Shown: piece after piece, positions 40,914 to 53,800 of the stretch
Layout of the letters: each line of letters starts with the position of its first letter
Position numbering within the stretch: the stretch's first letter is position 1
Origin: Ahaetulla prasina
Lineage: Eukaryota > Chordata > Lepidosauria > Squamata > Colubridae
Assembly: GCF_028640845.1 (NCBI RefSeq)
Contig: NC_080540.1
Span: 130,724,420 to 130,788,419 of the forward strand
Direction: 5' to 3'
Length of the DNA: 64,000 nucleotides
Notes under the pieces: model-generated
Seen by the model: the letters and a program-made list of their open reading frames with translations, nothing else
What the model was told of the DNA's origin: nothing
Database searches by the model: none
Program-made: the position numbers and the translations under genes

Positions 40914-43900
40914 ATGACCACCACCACGACTTACACGGGGATGGACCCCAGTGGCCGAAGTAGCTCCAGGTTCGTGGGTGGGAAAGTTGCTTGTTCGTTC
41001 ACTGTTCCTTCGCCCGAGATTCCCCCCGTTTTCTCCGGGAAGGAACCGTGCGGCGAAACGCCCTGGATTTCGGGGAGGCGAGCCGTGCTGGGGCTGGCTC
41101 CAGAGATGCCCTCGATTCCCGTCTCGGAGAGAGGCGGAGAAGAAACCGCCCTCCCCTCCCGCCAACCCTGGGTGGGATTCCTTCTCCTGCAGGGAAGGGC
41201 TCCCTTTCTTGGGATCGGGGGGCCTGCGGATAACGCTTCCCACCGCCGGCTCCTGCTCCCCTGGCCGCTGGAGGGGAGACGAAAGGCCGGAGGGGCTGTT
41301 GTCACACCGGCGCTCCCGCCTGCCGGCACACGCCCGGCGCCTTCATCTGTTGAGTCGGCGAGACGCGAGCAAGCTCTCCTTCCTTGTTATCCGTCTGGAA
41401 GCTAGCTAGGCAGGCAGGCAGGCAGGCAAGCAAGCGAGGTGTCAGCTGCGCCCTGCTTCCGCCTAGGCCTTGGGACTCAGCTGATCTGGTGGCTTTCTCG
41501 CCCCCTTTGTAGGTGTCGGTAGTCGGGAGCGGGGCCTGTCGGGGGGAAGAAAGAAACCTGTAGCGGCCTTTTCCGCCGTCTGCTCTGGGGGCTCGGGAGG
41601 GGTGGTTGTGTCTGCCCGTCGTATCTTTCTGGCTTTCCTTCCCCTTAGCGACAAGGCTGCGGGATGCTGGGGGCGTGCTGGCAACTCTAGGCGATGTTCC
41701 TCAGCACTGAGCGCCCTTCGGCTCTGGTCGGAACAAAGGAGACTCTTTACTCCGGGTAGTTGAATTAGAGGCTTTCAGCCCTTCTCTCTCTCTCAGCCCC
41801 GGCACGGTTATCGGCTTATCTTTTTTGTCTTGCTGCTCAATGTCTTAGTCTGGCTAGGCTTCCACTACTAAGTGGTTCTTCTCGCTGGGTGGGGCTAGCT
41901 ACACTTCTTTTGTCTTGCATCTATCGCTGCCTCTCTCTACCTGTTAACTCAAGCCTTGGGAGCTGGGATTAGGTCAGCAACTTCCAAGCATTCTTTGAAA
42001 AGCTGCTTCCTCCTCGGGTCCAAGTTCTGCCAGTCAGCTCAGGTATAGGTACTTCAAACAAGGCTGGTTATAAGGGGTAAAGGTATGTGCGTGTGTACGT
42101 GTACTAAGCTTATTGTGTATTATTACTCTAAAGGGATTGGAGTTGAAATACAATCGGGGCCCGGTGATTATTTGTAGTCTCTTAATACAAGATGAACTTG
42201 CTATGGTGTGCATGTTGCAATGGTTACCCTTGGGATTATGGGAGAGTTGGAGGGTGAATGTTTCAATTTGGATATTTATTTTTTTAGGTAGCCAATGCAT
42301 GACTTGTTCTGGAACAAAGAAAGGTTGAAATAATTTTTTGAATTCCCGTGTTATAGTAGTGTGCAACAAAAGAACCATGGATGTAATACCGTAATTATAC
42401 AGAGTGTCTCTAGTCTGAAGAAATGTCTCATCAAGTTTTCATACAGAATTGCCTTAAAATTGGCTTCCCCTGCTATTATGTTGTCCAAAAGGCCATAATA
42501 TATTGCAAAAGTGAAGAACCTCTGTCCAGATGGTGTGCAGCAGTAACAACTATAATTGGTATGGAAGGTAGTCAGAAATGGTGAGAATTGAAATCTAGGG
42601 ATGACTGGATATTAGAGATTTTCCCATACTGATTCCTGAGTAGGGAGGAATGTTTGTGCAAATTTCCATATGTATTGGTAGGGATGTCCAGGTTCAATGG
42701 CAAACCGAATAGACCTGGAAGAGACTTTGGAGGTCTTCTATTCCAACCCCCTGCTCAAGTAGGAGAGTCTATGCCATTTCAGACAGGTGACTGTGCAGTC
42801 TTTTCTTAAAAACCTCCAATGATGAAGCACTTACAATTTCTGAATCCAAATTGTTCCACTGGTTAATTGTCCTCATTGTTAGGAAGTTTCTCCTTAATTC
42901 CAGGTTGCTTCTTTCCTTGATAAGTTTCTTGTCTTGCCTTCTAGTGCTTTGGAAAATAAATTGACCCCCCTCTTCTTTGTGGCAGCCCCTCAAATACTAG
43001 AATATTGCTATCATGTCACCCCTAGCCCTTTTTTTCTCTAGACTGGCCATACCCAATTCCTGCAACTATTCTTCATATGTTTTTCTCTCCAGACCCTTAA
43101 TCATCATAGTTTCTCTTTTTGCACTTTTTCCAAAATCTGCAGTCTTCGGACACTGCCAATAATCTGAAGCATCTGTTTATAGGTCTTTTGGATAGTGAGT
43201 CCAACTATTATGTGGTGCCAAGCATTCCCCAATATGGTTGGTATTAAAATGGCATTGAAATGAATCAAGAAAATTGTAATAAATGTTCTTGGGCTCTTGT
43301 AAATTGTGTGTTCAAATGTTTGTGGTCCTACTTGGCTTTCAAAGAATAATAGGCCTCTTATCTATAGTGCTGCTATCATATTGGAGCTAACTGAAGCAAT
43401 AATTGGGTGAAAAGCAATTGTGGGTGACAAATAGGATGAAAATAGCTCTAGGCAACGAAGCCAGAAAATATTTTATTTCTACCATGCATCCTACATTTTC
43501 ATGAAATGACATAATATGAGCAAATAGGTACATCAATTGTAGATATATGATAAAATCCAATTTTACCATATATCTACAACTGGATAGGGTGAGAATTGTC
43601 TACTCTTTGTTCTCTGATTAAGATCGCTTCTGCTGATAGAAACATCATTACATTTTACTCATATAATTAATGCCGTAAAGTAGAAAGTTCTGTGGAAACA
43701 TTTGCAAGACTCGATTGTTATTTAGTAAAATTCAGTCTAGAAATGTTTTCTTTCTGGGTCTGGTGATCATTATTAAGCTAATCAAATTTATTAAAATATA
43801 TATAGTATAATATAGCCTTTATTGTCATTGTACATCATGTATACAACAAAATTGGTTATGTAATCGATAACCTTTTTACAACTTGCAGTTGATATAGACC

Positions 43901-46900
43901 AAGTTTGTATTTTTGCCTCTAGAGCAGGGTTGTCAAACTCCTGGCTCAAGGGCTGGATGCGTCATGCACTGGCCATGCCCACGCCCGGTTTAGCAAAGGG
44001 TGTATGTGTCCCAATACGTCACATGATGCTGCCATGACGACGTGAGTTAGACACCCCTGTTCTAGAGGAATAGTGCATAAGGAATAACCTTTCTGTTCCA
44101 TATATATCTTCAGACTATCCAGCCAGTTCTACTTCAGCATGAAAAGTTTTACAATAAAAAAGGATTGAATCTTGAGATTTCTATATTTTGAGGCTCTCAG
44201 TATACCAGTTTTCACTAATGAAGAATGTGCACTTCCATCAACTGCACATATAGGGCATTTTTTTTCAGTGTGTTGCTACAAATGGTGATGGAAACCTGGA
44301 TTCATATACATATGGTCTTTGACCTACGACCATTTTAGTGACCCTTTGAAGTTACAGTGACACTGAAAAAGTGACAGTTTTTCACATGATCGTTGCAGCA
44401 CCTCCTTGGTCACGTGATCAATTGGTTTGGCAACTGGTATGTAGTTATGACAGTTTCAGTGTCCTAGAGTCATGTGATCACCTTTTGCAACCTTCTGACA
44501 AGCAGAGTCAAAGGGGAAGCCAGATTCACTTAACCGTGTTAGTGCAGTGATTCCCTTAAAACTGCAGTGATTCACTTAAATGTGGCAAGAAAGAACATAA
44601 AATGGAGCAAGATCCACTTTCTTGCTTAGCAATGGAAATTTGGGATTCAGTTGTGGTTATAAGTCAAGGACTACCTGTATAGAACCTGTTGCTTTTTGGT
44701 TTTCTTTCTGTAGAATTCCACCACTTGTACACAATTTGCTTTTCCCGTTCCCCGAGTGGCCAGTATCCCCAGGGCTTGGACCTTCGGCTGATGTTATGCA
44801 ATGCTAGGTCCGTAGTGAATAAAGCCCCTCTGATTTATGATCTTATACAGGGGGGGGGGCTGCGGACCTTATGGGCATTTCGGAGACTTGGTTGGGCATT
44901 GAAGGGGGGGTTCCCCTGGTGGAGATGTGCCCACCGGGTTTCCGGGCATTTCATCAGCCGAGGGCCCAAGGTAGGGGTGGCTATTAGAGAGAGTCTGGAG
45001 CCGATGGAGGCCACTGTTCCTCAGATAGCCGGTTGTGAATCCCTTTACGTGAAGTGGGGGCGTAGGATGCAGGTGGGCTTGTTGATCACATACCTGGCTC
45101 CTTGCTGCGTGGCAACAGCCCTGCCCGAGTTGCTGGAGTTGATAGCCGGGATGGCAGTTGATACCCCTAGGCTTATGGTCATGGGGGATTTCAATTTGCC
45201 ATCAGCCGGTGTGTCGTCGACGGCGGCTCGGGAGTTCATGGCCTCCATGACGGCCATGGACCTGACCCAATTAATTGACGGCCCCACCCACGTCGGGGGA
45301 AGCACACTGGATCTGATTTTTGTCTCTGGACAGTGGTTGAGTGATCTGGAAGTACGAGAATTAGTCATTGAACCTTTGTCATGGTCAGACCACTCTCTCC
45401 TTCATCTGGACTTTCGGACCGCCGCTCCACACCGCAGGGAGACGGGACCAATATGCTGGTTCGTCCCAGGCGACTGATGGACCCGGAGAGATTCCTGATG
45501 GGGCTTGGGCCGCTCCCTGGCGATCTGGCCCACGGCTCGGCTGAGGAGCTTGTTGGGAACAGGCCGCGGTGGGTGCTTTGGATCGTGTCATGCCTTTGCG
45601 GCTTCTGACCCGGCGTAGGTCTCAACCAGCTCCTTGGTTTTCCGAGGAGCTGAGGGAGATGAAGCGCCGGAGAAGACGCCTAGAGAGCGCGTGGAGGTCC
45701 AGCTGTTCTGAAGCTGACCGAACACTAGTTAAGTCTTTTACTCAGACCTATCTAGTGGCATTGAGGGAGGCCAAGCGGGCCTATGTCTCTACCCTCATTG
45801 CGTCAGCAGAGAACTGCCCAGCCTCCCTGTTTAGGGTGACTCACTCCCTCCTTCATCAGGAGGGTTGCGATGACCCCTTACAGGGTTGTGCTGAGGATTT
45901 CAGCAGGTATCTGTTTGACAAAATCGCTCAGCTTCAGGACGGTTTGGACCAAAATTGGGTAGTTTCGGGAGAGGTGACGGAGGCTAGTCTTGTTGAGACC
46001 ATCTGGGAGGAGTTTGATCCTGTGGCTCCCGAGGACATGGACAGGTTGCTGGGGCGGCTGAATGCCACCACATGTTTATTGGACCCGTGTCCCTCCTGGT
46101 TGGTGCTGGCCACCCGGGAGGTTACACGAGGCTGGCTCCAGGGGATTGTCAACGCTTCTTTGAGGGAGGGTGTTGTTCCCACCGCCTTGAAAGAGGCGGT
46201 GGTGAGGCCCCTCCTCAAGAAGCCCTCCCTGGACCCAGCTGTTTTGGGTAACTATCGTCCAGTCTCCAACCTTCGCTTTGTGGTGAAGGTTGTTGAGAGT
46301 GTGGTGGCACACCAGTTACCCCAGTACCTGGATGAATCTGTCTATCTAGACCCGTTCCAATCCGGTTTCCGACCCGGGTACAGCACGGAGACAGCTTTGG
46401 TCGCATTGGTGGATGACCTCTGGAGGGCCTGGGATAGGGGTTATTCCTCTGCCCTGGTTCTCCTAGATCTCTCAGCGGCTTTTGATACCACCAACCATGG
46501 TATCCTGCTGCGGCGGTTGGGGGGATTGGGAGTGGGAGACACCGTGTTTCGGTGGTTCTCATCCTATCTCTCCGACCGATCGCAGACGGTGTTGGCAGGG
46601 GGGCAGAGGTCGACCTCGAGGCGCCTCCTTTGTGGGGTGCCACAGGGGTCGGTTCTCTCGCCTCTTCTGTTCAACATCTACATGAAGCCGCTGGGCGAGG
46701 TCATCAGTGGTTTTGGGGTGAGTTATCAACTGTACGCGGATGACACCCAGCTGTACATTTCCACCCCTGACCACCCCAATGTAGCTGTTGAAGTGTTGTC
46801 TCGGTGTTTGGAGGCCGTACGGGTCTGGATGGGGAGAAACAGGCTCAAGCTCAACCCCTCCAAGACTGAGTGGCTGTGGATGCCGGCATCCCGGTACAGT

Positions 46901-47761
46901 CAGCTGCAACCGCGGCTGACTGTTGGGGGCGAATCATTGTCCCCAATGGAGAGGGTGCGCAATCTGGGGGTTCTCCTGGATGGACGGTTGTCTTTTGAAG
47001 ATCACTTGGCGACCGTCTCCAGGAGAGCTTTTTACCAGGTTCGCCTGGTCCGCCAGTTGCGCCCCTTTCTAGACCGGGATGCCTTATGCACGGTCACTCA
47101 CGCCCTCGTCACTTCCTGCCTGGACTACTGTAACGCTCTCTACATGGGGCTCCCCTTGAGGTGCACCCGGAGACTTCAGTTGGTTCAGAATGTAGCCGCG
47201 CGGGTGATAGAGGGAGCCACTCGTGGCTCCCATATAACACCGATCCTGCGCAGGCTGCACTGGCTACCTGTGGTTTTCCGAGTGCACTTCAAGGTGCTGG
47301 TTACCACCTTTAAAGCACTCCATGGCATAGGACCGGGATATCTTTGGGACCGCCTTCTGTTACCACATGCCTCCCACCGGCCGGTACGCTCCCATAGAGA
47401 GGGTCTTCTCAGGGTGCCGTCAGCCAAACAGTGTAGGCTGGCGACCCCCAGGGGGAGAGCCTTCTCGGTGGGGGCACCTACCCTCTGGAATGAGCTTCCC
47501 CCAGGACTTCGACAACTTCCTGACCTCCGGACCTTTTGCCGCGAGCTGAAGACATATCTATTCTTTCGAGCAGGACTGGCTTAAATAGGGTTTTTAAACA
47601 TGGATTTTATTGGGGTTTATTTTATATTTTGTATTGTATTTTAAATTTAGGCTATATTGAATAAGTTTTTTAAATAGTGTTTTTATTGTAATGTATTGTA
47701 TTATTTTATCTGCCTGTTCACCGCCCTGAGTCCTTCGGGAGAAGGGCGGTATAAAAATTAA

Positions 47762-47848
<87 letters not shown>

Positions 47849-50800
47849 TATCAGCTAAGATGGCCCAGAATTTTAATATTCAGCCCTGATCTTATTTTAA
47901 ATTTAAGAATACGCTTGGTTTGTAATAGTGCAGCGTACGATCAATCCAAAAGATTTATTGTTGCTATCATGCTTTTTATGACTTAGCTTAAATGTTACCA
48001 TACTGAAAATGACTACTCCAGTTTTCCAGCCTTTCTTTTGTACTCAAGGAATTATTAAATGATTTTTTAAAAAGTTTATGATTAAAAATTTAATTACAAA
48101 AAACCATGATGATACTGAGTCTAAAAGCAGCATATACACCTGCTTGAGCATTACTATAGACTACAACTTATGTAGTGGAAAAAAAGTATTGGAACATACA
48201 GTAGCTATCACCACAATGATGCAGGGTACTATGATTGTATGATCCCAGAGATATAATATTCTGGAGGCCATGGGAATTGGAGAGAAGGAAGTCTTATAGA
48301 CATCAAGGAGCCTTCTCCCCTCCCCAATTCAGTTTATTTTTCCTGTGGATCCCATGCTATAGTCTTAAAATTATAAAAACTTTGTGATAGTATAAACAGT
48401 CTCATCTGCAAGAAGGAAATGGATACTGAGGTCATCTGAATGGCTGGAGATTGCTGCTAAAAGTGAATATAAAATGCTAGTGCATGCATCTAGAATGTTG
48501 AAAGTATGTGGAGGGTGGATTCACAAAATGACTACCATTGGCTGGTCACAAAAGGACTGATATAATAGGCATGTCCACTCACAAACATCCACATTTCAGA
48601 AGTTGCATTAGCCCTATCTCCCAAGATGGTCTCTATCATCCACTAAGACCATTTTGGGCCCCAAAGGCACTCCTGGACATAATTTGGGTACTAAAGGTAG
48701 TTTTTTGTTTTACATCATGACAATTTCTCTGTTAAAAGGGGAAAAAATAAGATGTAAGATTATATCGACTATCTACTAAACACCAAGGAGATGTCTGGGA
48801 TTCTTTGTCTTCTTTTTCTAAGTTGTCTGTCTAAATAAGCTTCACAACAGAAATAATTCTGGAAACACATCTTTGTTTTTAACCAAGCCTTTATCTATGG
48901 GATATTGGCTTATTATATAATCTGAAAATAATTATCAATGTAGTCAGTGTCTACTTAGCTCTATGTTTATTGGAATTACCTATCATGTGCACATGTAGCT
49001 CAATGCTTCAGAAAGAATGTAGAAAGCTGCCCTCTATACCTGGTCCATTTGTCCATCTAGTTCACCCTGCTGGATCTGGGATCTGCAGCAATCTTTGTAA
49101 ATGTTTTCCTCTTTTCATTTGTTCTTTCTCCTTAGTCTTCTTAATCATATATTTTAAACAGTAATTTGTGTGAAAATGTCTTAACTGTTTTTTGTTTTGT
49201 CTGAAAAAAATTAGGGTGATAGGCCCTTAGCTCTTTCCTTCACACATGATTGTACGTCAGTATTTCAGTCATTTGGTTGGAGCAAAATGGAATGTATGGT
49301 TCCTGGCCATATCTTTCTAATACACTGAGAAACAATCTAAGTGTAAAATGAGTGGTAAAATGAATACACTACATTTTATAACATATATGTAAGGGCTCCC
49401 TGGTACTATTGTTTCTTAATACAACTAAAATGCTTTATTCTTTTTCTAGGGTTCTTCGACCCCCAGGTGGTGGTTCTAATTTTAGCGTAGGATTTGATTT
49501 GCCAAAAGACCAGCAAGGAGGAAAAAGGAACAAGATGGCATCTTCCATCTTTGGGACTCCAGAAGAAAATCCACCATCTTGGGCTAAGTCAACAGGTAAA
49601 AGATTCCTTTCTTAAGGCAATTGTGGATACACCAAAACAACTAGACACAAGAACAGTTTTTTCCTGAACACCATCACCCTGCTAAACAAATAATTCCCTC
49701 AACACTGTCAAACTATTCACTAAATCTGCATTGCTATTACTATTAGTCTTCTCATCATTCCTATCACCCATCTCCTCCCACTTATGACTGCATGACTGTA
49801 ACTTTATTGCTTGTAGCCTTACGATTTATATTGTTTCCTAGTATTTGATTGCTTATTTATACCCTATGACTATTATTAAGTGTTGTACCTTATGATTCTT
49901 GACGACTGTATCTTGTCTTTTTATTTACACTGAGAGCATATTCATCAAAGACAAATTCCTTGTGTGTCCAATTACACTTAGCCAATAAAGAATTCTATTA
50001 TATTAAATATTTAAATTTGTATTTAGCTCTTCTATTAAAAATAGACACAATATTGCAGATGAGATGGGCTTAAATAATTTGAACTGTTTCAGAGGATTTA
50101 TATTTCTTCCTTTTCTTCCTAACAATCTTGATCTTTAATTCAATCAGATGTTGTGGTAGAATTTGGTCTTTTCTCTTTTCAAAAGTTTTGCCTTCTCCCA
50201 TCCCAAAAGCTTCTTTGAGGCTTTGGTAAATCCAATGAAGTGATTAGCGTAATTAGGTTCTTCTCATGGTTTATGATTTGTATTTCCACATCAATTTTCA
50301 AAACTTTAACCATCTTCTTTTCTATATTCAGCAGAAAGTCTTTATCTGTGTCATTCTCTTAGTTGTCATTTGTGTTTCCACTTTAGCAGCCTTCTTTGTG
50401 CAAAAAACCCACACTTTGTTTTTATTATTTACTGTTTCTGGCTGTAATATTTCTACATCAGACAAAATTTGTTTCACATCTGTCACTCCTTCATTAATAT
50501 TTTGATCATAGTCTGTCCATAGTAGCATCACCATTCCCAGCATTGTAGTTGCTCATTTCTGACTCCTTTCTTCAATTTCCTGGGACATTTCAGATGTTGT
50601 AAGCTAATTTCTCCCCTTATTAGAATGCTTGCACTTATTAAAATGTGTTCACATACACTGTTTTAAATGCTAAGTGGCTGAATGCTCTCTATTATGCTTT
50701 GCTGTACTTGACATATCTAATCCAATGATAACTTGCAGCCAAATCCACCGAAGTCGAGGATAATTCTGAAGCAGTTGGCTCTGAAAGAAGAGGTTCTTCT

Positions 50801-53800
50801 GATGCAAACTCTGGTGACTATGTAATTCCAAAGGTAAGCGTTGCTTTCCTTTTAATCATGAATATATTGCAATGGCTAGTTATTGTTCCTGGTAGCACAT
50901 CCCTTGTTCTGTCTTGAATTAGTGTATGTTCTTACTATGACTGCGTTTTAATACTTTTATCAACAAGATGAGGAATGGAGAATCTTTGGTCAACAAATGT
51001 TGCTGAATTACAAGTGTAAGCTTTGCTCCCCATTGAGCATACTGGCTTTGCTGCTGGGAATTGTAGTTCTGTAAAATCTGGAAACCACAAGTTAGTCCAT
51101 CCCTTTTTTTAAATATCTGTTTAGGTGGGGGAATAAAACAGGAAATCTGTGTTCTGCATGTACTATGCAGCATAACTAAAATGATACACACTTTTCAATT
51201 TGTGAGAAATGGTTTTAATCTAGAACTCGCTCTCCTGTTAATACAGGTGACCATTTATACAACAACATCCCTATAATTTATGAAGTCATTTATCACTCCT
51301 TGCACTTTTTAATGCTTGCTATATTTTGCTTTAAATAAACAGATAGCTCACATTAACATTAGCAAGAAGAAGAAAAAATTGGTTGTGTTTTGGGACTTAT
51401 TAGGATCTGACTTTGGGGAACAAAAAGTAGAAGTGGTATATTGGTCAATTAAATGTTACTTTGCATCCGTCTAAACCATTAATTTTTGATAATGCCATTG
51501 TACAACATGCCTCTATAGCAGGGGTGTCAAACTGGATTTCTTTGAGGGCCAGATCAGCATTGTAGTTTTCTGTAGGCCAGCTGGGTTTTTTTTGGCCTGG
51601 ATGGCCTGAAGCATTTTAGGGCCAAAATGCCCCCACACTTGCAAAATGCCTCAGGAGGCCATCCAGGCTGAAAATGAGCTGCACTCCATTATGGCTGCCA
51701 GAGGCACCCTGGGCCAGATTTAAGCACCCTGCGGCTGGATTGGCCCTTTGCGGCCTTGAGTTTGACATCTCTGCTCTATCATGTACATTTAGCTACCTGA
51801 ATTGATAAACTCATTATAATTGGCAACATGTTTAATGTTCCTCAAATTAGAGTATGTAATTAAGAATTTGAGTTAGGATTGTTATCAGAACATGGGTCTG
51901 TTGCCAATGATACTATAGCTTTTCTGAAACTAGTGTTCCTTTGGTTATAACAATTTCTAGTTGTTAACAATTTATACATTTTAGTATTTCTGTGAACTCT
52001 TCAATTCTTTAATGAATCATCTAACATAAAAGTAAAAAAAATTGCCATCATTCTCTCCACTATTCCAATGCACTGATCCAGAAACTGTGAAGGGTAGTTG
52101 CTGGAGAAATAGTGAATATTATCTAAACTGAATCTGTATATAATATATTTTCATTATACATTTAGACTTTATCCCTTCTTCTGTTCAGTTTTAAAATGTT
52201 GATTAAATCAAGTTTGTGTATGTTTTATTTAAAGCTACAGTAGATTGCTTGCTTTCATTACATAGTTCTTTTTTGTAATTCCTATGAAAATGGTTTTATA
52301 TGCTAATTCAAACTGTTTCAGCAATGCATTATGAAAATGTAATATATAGATTGATTTCTCTCTATTTTTAAGTTATAAATATTACATTGTTGGCATTAAA
52401 CGAATGTTTGCTATTCCAGCTTCAGGGCAATACATTAAAATTCCTTGAGTATAGTTACTTAAATGGCCTGACCTAGAATTTTTTTATACAAATCCTATAA
52501 GCAGCAAAAGTCTAGTATTGTGTATCTTGTAATTCCCAGACAATACATTTGAAAAAATGTATAAAGGCAGAAGAACTCCCTTCAGGAAATCCTTTCCTGC
52601 TTTCAGTAGTGGCGATGGTGATTGCATAGCTATGAAGAGCATATCTTTGAATGTAGTACAAGTAGTCCCCATTTAGTGACTGTTTCATTTAGCAACCATT
52701 TGCAGCTGTGACGATGAAAAAATAATTTTACAATTAATCCTCTTATTTATGGCCGTCACATGTTGTAAAGCAAAGGAAAACTGAAGTAAGATCATAAACA
52801 GTTTCACTGAGTGATTGCTTTGCTTAATAACCAAATTGCCAGTTCCTAAATAATTGTCACTAATTGAGGATGACCTGTACTGTACTTAGGGAGTGTTTGA
52901 ATGATCCACTGATTTCGAATAGCCTTGGTTGCTCTCAAACAATTGACTAAGAAGATAAGACCAAAGCATAAATTGTACCAAGGCCCAAGGACAAGTTATC
53001 TAAATGTCAGCATTCAGAAATACTTATTCTGTAAATATAAGTAGCTTTCCTGTCTGGCTCAAGTTTTAGAATTAGTAGTCTAAGATTGAAAAATATATGT
53101 CCATTTTATATTGTATGTATAGAACCTCTAATTGCACTTTTGGTGCTGTGTTAAAAGTTAAGGCATTCAACTGTAAACAATCTCTTTGATAATTAATAGT
53201 TACAAAACTTAAGAAATAATTTGTTTTGTTTGCAGGGTGTGGAAAGTGAGGCTCCTGGTAAGTATCTCCCCCCCGCACCCTTGGTTCTAAGCTTTTTAAA
53301 AGTTCTTCCCAGCTTGAAGAAGTATCACTGAATGAATGCAAGAACTGTAGGGGAGGCTTAAAGAATAAATTTATTAAGACAGTCTGGAAAGAACTCTAAA
53401 AGATTGGTGTTGTCACACTGCAGTGCTGCCTCTCAGCTCTGTGGCTTCTTGGTCTTTTATTAGGTAGAAATAAAAGATTTGGAGAAATGCAATAGGTTAT
53501 TTGCATGTTTTAAAATGTAGTATATTGGAATCCTTCCAAAAAGGAACCATTAGGGAGTTTAATAAGCTATGTTTAAATTAATCCTGCAATGCTTTCAGTG
53601 GTAGAATAGCTGAATATATAGTCCAATCACAGTGGAAAAGGATGGTAGTCTACACTAAATCCAAAGCAGCACAGCCATTTTTATGACCGAGTAGATAGAA
53701 TGGAATTAGCTCAGTTTTCTATCAAGCAGAACATTTAGTTATGAAGTGTAATGACTTAGGCACTTGGGAGCTTCATCAGATGTGAAATAGCACACCTTTC

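Noticed and set aside
40931..41409. Several 130-160-codon frames around JPT1 exon 1
   Set aside because: They read through the JPT1 donor or antisense in a CpG island. Only the first 18 codons of the plus frame from 40914 belong to JPT1.
45045..47427. Minus-strand frames of 80-140 codons
   Set aside because: Shadows of the L2 endonuclease and reverse-transcriptase frames on the plus strand.
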